Shown in pieces: positions 45,766 through 53,597 of a stretch of 64,000 nt of DNA (its first letter is position 1; each line of letters starts with the position of its first letter). Below the pieces are notes generated by a model. It ran no database searches. It was not told the DNA's origin and saw nothing but the letters and a program-made list of their open reading frames with translations. Source of the stretch: Dysosmobacter acutus (GTDB lineage: Bacteria; Bacillota; Clostridia; Oscillospirales; Oscillospiraceae); NCBI RefSeq assembly GCF_018919205.1, contig NZ_JAHLQN010000001.1, positions 310,001 through 374,000 of the forward strand, read 5' to 3'. Both the position numbers and the translations under genes were made by a program.

Positions 45766-47067
45766 TCAGCTCAGGTCGTAGATCAGGTTGGGCAGCGCTG
45801 TGGAAATCTGAGGGATAAAGGTGATGGCCAGCAGCACCGCGACCATGACGGCGTAAAATGGCAGCATGGCCTTTGTCAGCTGTTCTATGGACCGTTTGGC
45901 GATGGCGCTGCACACAAAGAGCAGCACGCCCACCGGCGGCGTGATCAGGCCGATGCCAAGGTTCAAAATCATGATGACGCCCAGCTGGATGGGGCTCATG
46001 CCGATGGCGGTGACCACGGGCAGAATAATGGGGGTAATGATCAGGATGGAGCAGATCATATCCATCATGGTGCCCATCAGCAGCAAAATCAGGTTGATCA
46101 ACAGCAGCAGGACAATCTTATTGGAGGAAATACCCAGCAGCAGATTGGTCAGCTTGGAGGGAATCTGCAGATAGGAGACCACCCAGCCAAAGGCGGAGGA
46201 TACGCCGATCAGCGCCATGACCATGGCCAGGGTCTTCAGGCTGTTGCGCATAATGTTGAGAATCTCCTTCAGGGAAATCTCCCGGTACACCGCAAAGGTG
46301 ACGATCAGCGCATAGATGCAGGCGATGGCCGCGGACTCGGTGGCGGTGAACACGCCGGTGACCACGCCCAATACCACAATCAGCACGGTGCCAAGGCCCC
46401 AGATGCCCTCCCAGGTGGCCCGCAGCGTCCGCTTCAGTGAAAACTTGTCGCCCACAGGGTAGTTCTTTTTCCGGGCCACAATGTAGCAGTAGATCATCAG
46501 CGCCAGGCCCAGGAACAATCCCGGCACCAGTCCGCCCATAAAGAGCTGGCCCACGCTGACGCCGCCGGCCGCCATGGCAAAGATGACCATGTTGTGGCTG
46601 GGCGGGATCAACAGGCCCTGGACGGAGCTGGCCATGGTGACGGCCGCGGAAAACTCGGTGTCATATCCATTGTCCTCCATCACCGGAATCAGCATGGCGC
46701 CGATGGAGGAAACGTCCGCTGTGGGGGAGCCGGAGATGCCGCCGAAGAAGGTGCTGGCCACAATGTTGACCATGCCCAGACCGCAGCGCATCCAGCCCAC
46801 CAGGGCGTCCGCTAACTTCACCAACCGCCGGGTGATGCCGCCGGAACTCATGATCTCACCGGCCAGAATAAAGAAGGGGACCGCCATCAGGGAAAAGGAG
46901 TTGAGCCCTTTCACCGTCTGCTGGGCCACGGTTTGCAGGGGGAGTCCCAAGTACAGCACCGTCAGCAGCGTGGATGCGCCGATGGAAAACAAAATATGGT
47001 TGCCCAGGAAGATCAGCAGAAAAAAGCTTCCCAGGAGAATAATCGTAGCAATTACTTCCGTTGACAT
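45766..47067 (-). CDS. dctM: TRAP transporter large permease
   Basis: 433 aa with about eleven to twelve membrane segments, the normal size. Family motifs include GGISGSPTADVSSIGAMLIP and LIPPSHNMVIFAMAAGGVSVGQLFMGG. With the small permease (overlapping by 16 nt) and the DctP-like binding protein it imports an organic acid driven by sodium or proton gradients. Confidence 0.94.
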   Translation of the reverse strand: MSTEVIATIILLGSFFLLIFLGNHILFSIGASTLLTVLYLGLPLQTVAQQTVKGLNSFSLMAVPFFILAGEIMSSGGITRRLVKLADALVGWMRCGLGMVNIVASTFFGGISGSPTADVSSIGAMLIPVMEDNGYDTEFSAAVTMASSVQGLLIPPSHNMVIFAMAAGGVSVGQLFMGGLVPGLFLGLALMIYCYIVARKKNYPVGDKFSLKRTLRATWEGIWGLGTVLIVVLGVVTGVFTATESAAIACIYALIVTFAVYREISLKEILNIMRNSLKTLAMVMALIGVSSAFGWVVSYLQIPSKLTNLLLGISSNKIVLLLLINLILLLMGTMMDMICSILIITPIILPVVTAIGMSPIQLGVIMILNLGIGLITPPVGVLLFVCSAIAKRSIEQLTKAMLPFYAVMVAVLLAITFIPQISTALPNLIYDLS

Positions 47068-47546
47068 AGCGTCCTCCCCAATTGATACAAAAGCATGATG
47101 GTCATGGCAAGGCCGCCGATGCAGACCGAGCCGTACAGCACGGAGGAGGGCAGGCCGCTGCCGGGCAGCTTTGTGCGGGACGTCTGCTCGATCAGGTCCA
47201 GGCCCTTCCAGAAGAGCACGCCGCAGAAAAAGATGTTCAAAAGCGCAAAAATTGTATTGCGGATTTTCAGCCCCAGAGGGCCGAACAGCTTGTCAAAAAT
47301 GGTCATACGCACGTGGGTGTCATCCTTGACCGCCAGAGCGGCCGCCATCAGCGACATCCACACCATCAGAATTTTGGAGACTTCCTCCGCCCAGGACGGC
47401 GTGCTGTTGAGCACGAACCGGCCAAAGACCGCCCAGGTAATGACCACCACCTGGCCGGCCAGGCAGATCACACAGATCCACTGGACCAGGCTGTACAGCA
47501 GGTCAATGACCCGCTCCACCTTTGATTTTCCCAATTGATGTTCCAT
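47052..47546 (-). CDS. dctQ: TRAP transporter small permease
   Basis: 164 aa with four predicted membrane helices. RFVLNSTPSWAEEVSKILMVWM fits the conserved DctQ segment near residue 50. Its gene overlaps dctM. It partners the large permease in the membrane. Confidence 0.9.
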   Translation of the reverse strand: MEHQLGKSKVERVIDLLYSLVQWICVICLAGQVVVITWAVFGRFVLNSTPSWAEEVSKILMVWMSLMAAALAVKDDTHVRMTIFDKLFGPLGLKIRNTIFALLNIFFCGVLFWKGLDLIEQTSRTKLPGSGLPSSVLYGSVCIGGLAMTIMLLYQLGRTLCQRK

Positions 47547-47610
47547 ATATCAGATTCCTCTCTGAACCGCGCCCGCTGCGGACGCTATCCACCGCTCCTA
47601 AATTGGAAGA

Positions 47611-47649
47611 GCGGGGCCGCCGGTCTCTTCGCTTTGCCGACGGCCCCGC
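47611..47649 (-). other. intercistronic hairpin after dctP
   Basis: GCGGGGCCG and CGGCCCCGC, 21 nt apart, pair between dctP and dctQ. There is no long T-run. Such stems often protect the binding-protein mRNA or lower expression of the permease genes. Confidence 0.45.
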
Positions 47650-47674
47650 GTCACACACAATCCGTCAGAATCGA

Positions 47675-48655
47675 TTACTGCATATCCTGAATCTGCTGCA
47701 GCAGCTCCTCATAGCCGGCAGAGAACTGGGCGTACATGGGCTGCACGGCGTCCATCCACTCCTGGGCATTGTCGGGGGTGACAAAGGTCAGGCCCTTCTC
47801 CTCCAAAGAGGTGCGGTAGCCGTCCAACTCAGCCTCGGCGATCTCCTTGTAGTAAGCGGCGCCCTCGTCCATGGCCTCCTGCAAAATGGCCTGATCCTCA
47901 GCGCTTAAGCCGTTCCAGAAGGATTCGCCCACCAGCATGATGCTGGCCTCGTACTGGTGCGCCATATCAAGGACGTAGGCGCTGACCTCATAGAAGCTCA
48001 TGTTCAAAATACCCTTCAGCGGGTTGTCGGCGCCGTCCACAATGCCGGTCTGCAGGGAGCTGTAGAGCTCATTGTAGGCGATGGGGGTGGCGGAAGCGCC
48101 CAGGCTCTCCACCATGGAGGTGGCCAGGGAGTTGGTCGGGACGCGGATCTTCAGGCCCTTGATGTCATCCAGGCTGGAGACTTCCTTGTTCTTGAAGAAG
48201 AAATATCTGCCGGAGGGCTCCAGATAGCCCAGGCCATGGACGCCCAGGCCCTTGTCCACAATCTCCTGGAGCATGGTGTCGCCCACTTCACTCTCCAGCA
48301 CCTTGTTGGCGCTCTCCAAATCCTTGAACACAAAGGGCAGGGACAGCAGGTTCATGGATTCGGCGCCGGCGTCCGCCAGCCAGGAGGGGTTGGTGCGGCA
48401 CATCTCGATGGAGCCCATCTGCACGGAACTGAGGATATCGGCCATCTCGCCCATCTGGCCGGCGGGATAGACCTGGACCTCAATGCGGCCGTTGCTCTTT
48501 TCGGAAACCAGCTCGGCAAACTTAAGCGAGCGCCACGCCCGGGCGCTGCCGGATGTACTGCCGCTGCCGGACGCGCTGCCGGAGCCGCTGTTACCGCAGG
48601 CCGCCAGGGAAAGTACCATTACGAGTGCCAATGCCAAAGACAGAAACTTTTTCAT
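47675..48655 (-). CDS. dctP: TRAP substrate-binding lipoprotein, DctP family
   Basis: 326 aa. A lipoprotein signal peptide ends in LSLAAC, followed by a Ser/Gly linker. The TRAP core is clear: ELVSEKSNGRIEVQVYPAGQMG, then the conserved Arg motif LKIRVPTNS, which normally pairs with the ligand carboxylate. The linker runs straight into RAWRSLKFAELV. In most homologues about 20 residues forming the first strand, ending in a H-x-A-type ligand-proximal segment, lie here. The gene may thus have an in-frame deletion, or the domain may be unusual. It heads the TRAP operon. Confidence 0.88.
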   Translation of the reverse strand: MKKFLSLALALVMVLSLAACGNSGSGSASGSGSTSGSARAWRSLKFAELVSEKSNGRIEVQVYPAGQMGEMADILSSVQMGSIEMCRTNPSWLADAGAESMNLLSLPFVFKDLESANKVLESEVGDTMLQEIVDKGLGVHGLGYLEPSGRYFFFKNKEVSSLDDIKGLKIRVPTNSLATSMVESLGASATPIAYNELYSSLQTGIVDGADNPLKGILNMSFYEVSAYVLDMAHQYEASIMLVGESFWNGLSAEDQAILQEAMDEGAAYYKEIAEAELDGYRTSLEEKGLTFVTPDNAQEWMDAVQPMYAQFSAGYEELLQQIQDMQ

Positions 48656-48686
48656 GGTTTTCCTCCTATTTTGATCTCTGTTCTCG

Positions 48687-48718
48687 ATTTATCAACAGCT
48701 CAGTCGAGCTTGCCGATC
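48687..48718 (-). promoter_or_regulatory. conserved leader element, copy 1
   Basis: A 32-nt segment whose plus-strand text begins ATTTATCAACAGCTCA and ends GCCGATC. It matches 28 of 32 positions in the Tct leader at 52256-52287. It contains a small GCTC...GAGC hairpin whose loop differs between copies. It lies 31 nt before the dctP start. Confidence 0.6.
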
Positions 48719-48846
48719 TCCCTGAGGATGACAAGGCCTTCCGCCATCTTCTACCCCAACGGTGAGCACCGCCAGGCTGTCCGCCGGCCCAAGCCGGATC
48801 ACGGTCACAGCTTCGATTGAGGGCAAAGATGGGATGGCCGCATCTG

Positions 48847-48862
48847 ATTGTACGATGTCATG
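48847..48862 (-). promoter_or_regulatory. shared operator-like motif, copy 1 (TRAP)
   Basis: Plus-strand text ATTGTACGATGTCATG. The core ATTGTACGAT is an imperfect palindrome around GTAC. It overlaps the -10 box of the TRAP promoter. Same text (one mismatch) occurs at 52418-52433. Confidence 0.55.
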
Positions 48863-49018
48863 AAATCATATTGTCAATGTAGCTGAATTTATACAGCTTG
48901 TCAACGTTTTGCCGGGAAAAATATATTTTCCCAAATAAAGATTTATGTTTTTACCAAAAGCATTGTTTATTTTTTGTAAAGATTGTTTTTTATGTCTTTG
49001 TAATTTTAACAGGCGCTT

Positions 49019-49062
49019 AACGGCAAAAGGAGAGGCGCATATGCACCTCTCCTTTTGCCGTT
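49019..49062 (-). terminator. intrinsic terminator after tctA
   Basis: AACGGCAAAAGGAGAGG pairs with its complement across a 10-nt loop, directly after the stop codon of the leftward tctA. Confidence 0.85.
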
Positions 49063-49071
49063 AAAGATACT

Positions 49072-50616
49072 TTATTCTTGGTTTTCCTCAGCCTCAATGT
49101 TGGCCACTTCCGCGGCCACTTCTTCTGCCACCAGATCGCTCTTGCTCTTTTTGTTCTTGCTCTGCTTGCGCAGGTTGGAGAACAGCGTAGCGGCGATGAT
49201 GACGATGAAGAGGATGGAGATGGGGCGGGTAAACAAGATGGTATAGCTGCCACCCGAGATCAGCAGCGCCCGGGACAGGTTCTGTTCCACAGTGGGCCCC
49301 AAGATGATGCCCAGGAGCACCGGGGCCACCGGATAGTCCGCCTTGGTCATAAAGTAGCCCGCAATGCCGGCCACCACGGTGGTGATGACATCAAACACGT
49401 TGTTGCGCATGGCAAAGGACCCGGTCAGCGCCAAAACAAAGATCACCACGGTGATCATATTCTTCGGCAGGGACAGCACCTTCGCAAAGAGCCGGGCGCA
49501 CAGCAGGCCGAAAATCACGATGAACAGATTGGAGGTAATGGTTGCGGCAAACACAGAGTATATGGTCTCCGGGTGGTCCCGGAACAGCAGCGGGCCCGGG
49601 GTCAGGCCCAGCACCATCAGTCCGCCTAACAGCACCGCCGTACCGGCCTCGCCGGGGATACCCAGAGTGAACATGGGGATCAGCGCGCCGTTGACGCAGG
49701 CGTTGTTGCCGGCTTCCGGAGCGGCAATGCCCTCGATGGCGCCCTTGCCAAACTCCTCCGGATGCTTGCTGGAGCGCTTGGCCTCGCCGTAGGACAAAAA
49801 GGCGGCGATGTCCGTGCCCGTACCGGGCACGGCGCCCACAAAGGTGCCGATGAACGCGGACTTGACCACGTGGGGCAGAATCCGGATAAAGTCCTTGGCC
49901 GAGATGCCGATGTGCTCGATCTTCAGCTGCTTGGCCTGGGGCTGGTCGTACTCCTCCACGCTGTTGAGCGCCTGGGCCATGGCAAAGAGGCCGATGAGCA
50001 CCGCCTGCAGCGACACGCCGCTGAGCAGGTTCATGGAGCCGAAGGTGAAGCGGATGCTGCCGCTGATGGGGTCGATGCCGATGGTGGCCAGCAGCAGGCC
50101 CACCAGTCCGGCGATATAGCCTTTGATCAGGGACTTTCCGGAGACAAAGCTGATCATCGTCAGGCCGTACACAGCCAGCCAAATGTATTCAGGCGCGCCA
50201 AACTTCAGCGCGATTTTTGCAATGGTAGGGGCCAGGAAGGTCAGCACCAGGGCGCCGATCAGGCCGCCCATGGCCGAGGCGATGGTGGAGGTGGCCAGCG
50301 CCCTGCCAGCCTCACCCCGTTTCGCCATGGGGTATCCGTCGATCAGTGTGGCGCCGGCGGCGGGAGTGCCGGGGGTGCGCAGCAAAATGGCGGAGATGGA
50401 GCCGCCGTAGATGGCGCCGGCAAAAATACCGATCAGCAGGGAGAGGCCCACGTCGGAGGGCAGGGAGTAGGTGAAGGGCAGCAAAAGCGTCATGCCCATG
50501 GTGCCCGTCAGGCCGGGCAGGGAGCCGATGACCACGCCGGCGATGACACCGATCATCAGGTAGAGCCAGCCGCCGTTTTCGATCATCCGCGCAAATCCGT
50601 CAATCAATAAACTCAT
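49072..50616 (-). CDS. tctA: tripartite tricarboxylate transporter, TctA permease
   Basis: 514 aa with about eleven membrane segments. Family motifs include GSLPGLTGTMGMTLLLPFTY near residue 32 and SAFIGTFVGAVPGTGTDIAAF near 253. It forms the large membrane subunit of a Tct system, importing citrate-like acids. It is encoded 12 nt after tctB. The C-terminal 40 aa are charged and probably cytoplasmic. Confidence 0.94.
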   Translation of the reverse strand: MSLLIDGFARMIENGGWLYLMIGVIAGVVIGSLPGLTGTMGMTLLLPFTYSLPSDVGLSLLIGIFAGAIYGGSISAILLRTPGTPAAGATLIDGYPMAKRGEAGRALATSTIASAMGGLIGALVLTFLAPTIAKIALKFGAPEYIWLAVYGLTMISFVSGKSLIKGYIAGLVGLLLATIGIDPISGSIRFTFGSMNLLSGVSLQAVLIGLFAMAQALNSVEEYDQPQAKQLKIEHIGISAKDFIRILPHVVKSAFIGTFVGAVPGTGTDIAAFLSYGEAKRSSKHPEEFGKGAIEGIAAPEAGNNACVNGALIPMFTLGIPGEAGTAVLLGGLMVLGLTPGPLLFRDHPETIYSVFAATITSNLFIVIFGLLCARLFAKVLSLPKNMITVVIFVLALTGSFAMRNNVFDVITTVVAGIAGYFMTKADYPVAPVLLGIILGPTVEQNLSRALLISGGSYTILFTRPISILFIVIIAATLFSNLRKQSKNKKSKSDLVAEEVAAEVANIEAEENQE

Positions 50617-50628
50617 GATACCCTCCTT

Positions 50629-51096
50629 TTAACCGAGGAACGTCAGCAGTCCCTTGGGCAGGGGGACCAGCAGCAGCGTGTGGAAGAGATAGTAAGAGGC
50701 GAGGGTCGTCACAAGGGGCAGTACGAAATAGACCCAAACTTTTTTCACCCGGAACAGCTTCAGCAGGCAGACCATCAGGACCAGGGAGCACAAAATATAT
50801 CCCACCGGCTTGAGCAAAATGGCATAGAGAATGATCAGCGCGATGGCAATGACCACTTCCTTTTTGTTGGCCACCGTCACGCTGGTGGTAAGCTTGCCCC
50901 GCAGGGCGTTGACCAGCTGCACGGTAGCAGCTACGCTCATCAGCACACAGATGATGCGGGGCCATACGTCCGGGTTCAGAGAGTTGTCGGCGGTTGCTTT
51001 GAAAGAGGCGCTGTAGACAAACACAAAAATGGTCACAGCATAGACGGCCAGCGATACGACAACATCGATCCAGTTCCTCTTTTTTGTTGATTCCAT
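50629..51096 (-). CDS. tctB: tripartite tricarboxylate transporter, TctB-like small subunit
   Basis: 155 aa with four predicted membrane segments, the normal TctB layout. NPDVWPRIICVLM is the conserved N-terminal segment. It is encoded between the binding protein and TctA, as usual for Tct systems. Confidence 0.88.
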   Translation of the reverse strand: MESTKKRNWIDVVVSLAVYAVTIFVFVYSASFKATADNSLNPDVWPRIICVLMSVAATVQLVNALRGKLTTSVTVANKKEVVIAIALIILYAILLKPVGYILCSLVLMVCLLKLFRVKKVWVYFVLPLVTTLASYYLFHTLLLVPLPKGLLTFLG

Positions 51097-51130
51097 GGCC
51101 TTTTTTCCTTTCAGCTGTAAAATCAGAAGG

Positions 51131-51185
51131 AGCTCCTGCTCCCGCCGCCCCGGTCAACCCGGGGCGGCAAAAAGCAGGAGCTTTT
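51131..51185 (-). other. intercistronic hairpin between tctC and tctB
   Basis: An outer stem AGCTCCTGCT / AGCAGGAGCT holds an inner CCCCGG-type stem. Read leftwards it lies just after tctC. It has T residues on one side only. It may stabilise tctC mRNA or reduce expression of tctBA. Confidence 0.5.
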
Positions 51186-51202
51186 CATCCCATCCTCTTT
51201 GA

Positions 51203-52231
51203 TTACTGAGACAGGCCCAGCAGTTCGCAGACGGACTTCATGCTGGCGGCGGTATCGTCGCACAGCTGCTTGTATTCCTCGGTGGGCAGGTACTTGATGC
51301 CCAGGCCCATGTTGTCCATGGCCTCGATGAAGCTGGGCTCCTCGCTCATCTTGCCGAAAGCCTCGTCCAGAGCGGCAACCACTTCGGGATCCATGCCGGC
51401 GGGGCCGCCGATGCCGCGGAAGGTGGACAGCACTACGTCATAGCCCTCGTCCTTCATGGTGGGGACGTCGGTGCTGAAGATGGTCATGGGCTCGTCGGAA
51501 AAGGTGGCCAGAACACGGATGTCGCCGGAGGCCTCCAGAGCGGTTTCCTCAGCGCCGGAGAAGGTCACGGCGTCAATGTCGCCGCCCATCAGAGCCGCGT
51601 TGCCGGTGGAAGAACCGTCATAGGGAACATAGGTGACCTCGATGCCGGCAGCGTCGGCAAACAGGCCGCCAGCCAGATGCCACAGGAAGCCGGTGCCGGA
51701 ATGACCGATCTTCAGGGAGCCAGGGTTGGCCTTGGCATACTCCACCACATCAGCCACGGACTGGAAGTCGGAGCTGGCGGAGACAGCAAGGGCGGCGGGG
51801 TCGGAGTTGATGTTGCAGATCTGAGTGAAATCGCTGAAATCGAAGGTGTAAACGCCCTGCTCCTTCAGGAATGACAGCTCAACAGGCAGAAGGGCCAGGG
51901 TGTAGCCGTCGGGCTCAGCGGAGAGCAGCTGGGCCAAGCCCACAGCGCCGCTGCCGCCGGTGACGTTCTCCACGTTGACCTTCACGCCCAGATACTTCTC
52001 GGCGTTCTCAACCAGCTTTCTGGCAACGGTGTCGGTGCCGCCGCCGGCAGACCAGGGAACGATCATGGTGATGTCGTGATCAAAGGTCACGCCGCCGGCC
52101 TCGCCGCTGCCGGACGCGCTTCCGCTGCCGGACGCACTGCCGCTGCCGGAAGCGCTTCCGCCGCTGCTGCCGCAGGCTACCAGAGAGAGGGCCAGGACAA
52201 GCGCCATGGCCAGAGACAAAAATTTCTTCAT
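51203..52231 (-). CDS. tctC: tripartite tricarboxylate transporter substrate-binding lipoprotein
   Basis: 342 aa from the ATG at 52231, preceded by GGAGG. The lipoprotein signal peptide ends LSLVAC, followed by a repeated Ser/Gly linker. The TctC core starts ITMIVPWSAGGGTD (ligand loop) and continues with NVTGGSGAVGLAQL. It captures a di- or tricarboxylate outside the membrane. First gene of tctCBA. Its leader resembles that of dctP. Confidence 0.93.
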   Translation of the reverse strand: MKKFLSLAMALVLALSLVACGSSGGSASGSGSASGSGSASGSGEAGGVTFDHDITMIVPWSAGGGTDTVARKLVENAEKYLGVKVNVENVTGGSGAVGLAQLLSAEPDGYTLALLPVELSFLKEQGVYTFDFSDFTQICNINSDPAALAVSASSDFQSVADVVEYAKANPGSLKIGHSGTGFLWHLAGGLFADAAGIEVTYVPYDGSSTGNAALMGGDIDAVTFSGAEETALEASGDIRVLATFSDEPMTIFSTDVPTMKDEGYDVVLSTFRGIGGPAGMDPEVVAALDEAFGKMSEEPSFIEAMDNMGLGIKYLPTEEYKQLCDDTAASMKSVCELLGLSQ

Positions 52232-52255
52232 GGTAAATCCTCCATTTTTTAATGT

Positions 52256-52287
52256 ATTTATCAACAGCTCAAAAGAGCATGCCGATC
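52256..52287 (-). promoter_or_regulatory. conserved leader element, copy 2
   Basis: Same 32-nt element as at 48687-48718, with four differences, three of them in the hairpin loop. It lies 24 nt before the tctC start and 130 nt from the shared motif, nearly the same distance as in the TRAP leader. Confidence 0.6.
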
Positions 52288-52417
52288 AAAAACCGCCGCC
52301 AGATGTGGGTTTCCTCCATCCGCGGAGCGAAGCGGCAGGGCCGCTGTACCAAGGGCTGTCGGTTCTTACAACAAGGGCCCCAGCCGCTCTGTCAATTTTC
52401 TGTTTCGCAATCATCGT

Positions 52418-52433
52418 ATTGTACGATGTCGTG
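52418..52433 (-). promoter_or_regulatory. shared operator-like motif, copy 2 (Tct)
   Basis: Plus-strand text ATTGTACGATGTCGTG, one mismatch from copy 1. Its complement supplies a TACAAT -10 for tctC; the -35 (CTAACA-like, 17 nt upstream) is poor, suggesting activator dependence. Confidence 0.5.
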
Positions 52434-52616
52434 CAGTTTATGTTAGATGACTTTATCCGCAATGTCAATCTATTTTGGACAGAAAACTGCCGGCTTTTTG
52501 CAATTCCTCCGTTTTGACCAAAAAGCCAGTTAATCTTTTGTTAAATATTTGCGAAAAAAGTTTTGCTATTTTTACGCCTCTTTTTTCGCGTTTTTTCAAC
52601 AACCGCGAAGAAAAGC

Positions 52617-52661
52617 TTGACTTTTTTATAAAATGTATTATTGTCTTTTGTATGATGTCGT
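52617..52661 (+). promoter_or_regulatory. promoter and shared motif, copy 3 (SDR-aldolase operon)
   Basis: TTGACT (52617-52622), 16-nt spacer, TATTGT (52639-52644), then TTGTATGATGTCGT (52648-52661), which matches the motif of the TRAP and Tct promoters at 12 of 13 shared positions. Here it covers the expected transcription start. Confidence 0.5.
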
Positions 52662-52754
52662 TTGGATTCGGATTGCCCCGGGGCGGACCGGATCCTTTTG
52701 GCATGGGTGCCTTGCGGCGCCATTTGGAATTCATTGATTGGAAGGAGCATTCCT

Positions 52755-53597
52755 ATGATTACAAGCAACGATCCTCTGTTCAGCGTGGAAAATAAGATCT
52801 GCATCGTCACCGGCGGCATGGGCCAGTTAGGAGCGCAGTTCAGCAAAGCCCTGTGGGAGCGGGGCGCGCGGGTGGCCGTCTGGGGCCGCCACGTCCCCCA
52901 GGAGAAGATTGAGAAGATCTACACCAAGGAGCAGTCCACCTCCGACCGGCTGAAGTTTTTTACCGTGGACATCACAAGCAAGGAGAGCCTCAATAAGGCC
53001 CTGGACGAGATGGAGCGCTTCTGGGGCGACGCCCCTGACGTGCTGGTAAACAACGCCGGCATCGACACCCAGCCCTCCGCCCCTCCGGAGGTCTCCGGCC
53101 CCTTTGAAAATTTTCCTGAGGAGGTGTTCCGCGAGGTGGTGGATGTGAACCTGGTGGGCACCTTCCTGGCCTGCCAGGCGGTGGGCGCCCGGATGGTGAA
53201 GGCCAACAAGGGCGGCTCCATCATCAACATCGGCTCCATCTACGGCATGGTTTCCCCCATTCAGGACATCTATGCCTATAAAAAGGAGCAGACCGGCGTG
53301 CCCTTCATCAAGCCCGTGGCCTACTCCGCCGCCAAATCCGGTATCTACAACCTGACCCGCTATCTTGCCACCTATTGGGGCAAGCAGGACATCCGGGTGA
53401 ACACCCTGACGCCCGCAGGCGTGTGGAGAGACACCCAGGACGCCACCTTCCAGGGCAACTTCTGCGCCAGAATGCCCATGGGCCGCATGTCCCGGGAGGA
53501 CGAGTACAACGGCGCCATCATCTTCCTGGCCTCCAAGGCGTCCTCCTTCATGACCGGCTCCAATATGATCATCGATGGAGGCTGGACAGCATGGTAA
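52755..53597 (+). CDS. short-chain dehydrogenase/reductase
   Basis: 280 aa from the ATG at 52755, after AAGGAG. Cofactor motif GGMGQLG (near residue 18), NNAG (near 97), the catalytic Ser in NIGSIYG and YSAAKSG (Tyr/Lys near 196-200) are all present. An insert of about 20 residues precedes the catalytic Tyr. It probably works on a sugar acid or keto acid before the downstream aldolase. The next gene overlaps by 7 nt. Confidence 0.88.
   Translation: MITSNDPLFSVENKICIVTGGMGQLGAQFSKALWERGARVAVWGRHVPQEKIEKIYTKEQSTSDRLKFFTVDITSKESLNKALDEMERFWGDAPDVLVNNAGIDTQPSAPPEVSGPFENFPEEVFREVVDVNLVGTFLACQAVGARMVKANKGGSIINIGSIYGMVSPIQDIYAYKKEQTGVPFIKPVAYSAAKSGIYNLTRYLATYWGKQDIRVNTLTPAGVWRDTQDATFQGNFCARMPMGRMSREDEYNGAIIFLASKASSFMTGSNMIIDGGWTAW

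Larger units (their letters stand above)
48656..49018 (-). promoter_or_regulatory. upstream region of the TRAP operon
   Basis: No gene is supported. Read leftwards, TTGACA (48872-48877) is followed after 19 nt by TACAAT (48847-48852). This -10 overlaps the motif ATTGTACGATGTC (plus strand 48847-48859), shared with the Tct operon. The 190-nt leader ends in the conserved element at 48687-48718. The right part (48890-49010) is A/T-rich. Confidence 0.5.
52232..52754. promoter_or_regulatory. divergent regulatory region, tctC versus the SDR-aldolase operon
   Basis: No gene is supported in these 523 nt. The left half holds the tctC leader element (52256-52287) and the shared motif at 52418. The right half is A/T-rich and contains the rightward promoter TTGACT-16-TATTGT (52617-52644) and a third motif copy at 52648. 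A 60-codon open frame within it lacks a ribosome site. Confidence 0.5.

Noticed and set aside
52286-52468. 60-codon leftward frame in the tctC leader
   Set aside because: There is no ribosome binding site, and it overlaps the shared motif and the predicted promoter. It may be transcribed as leader but no coding evidence exists.
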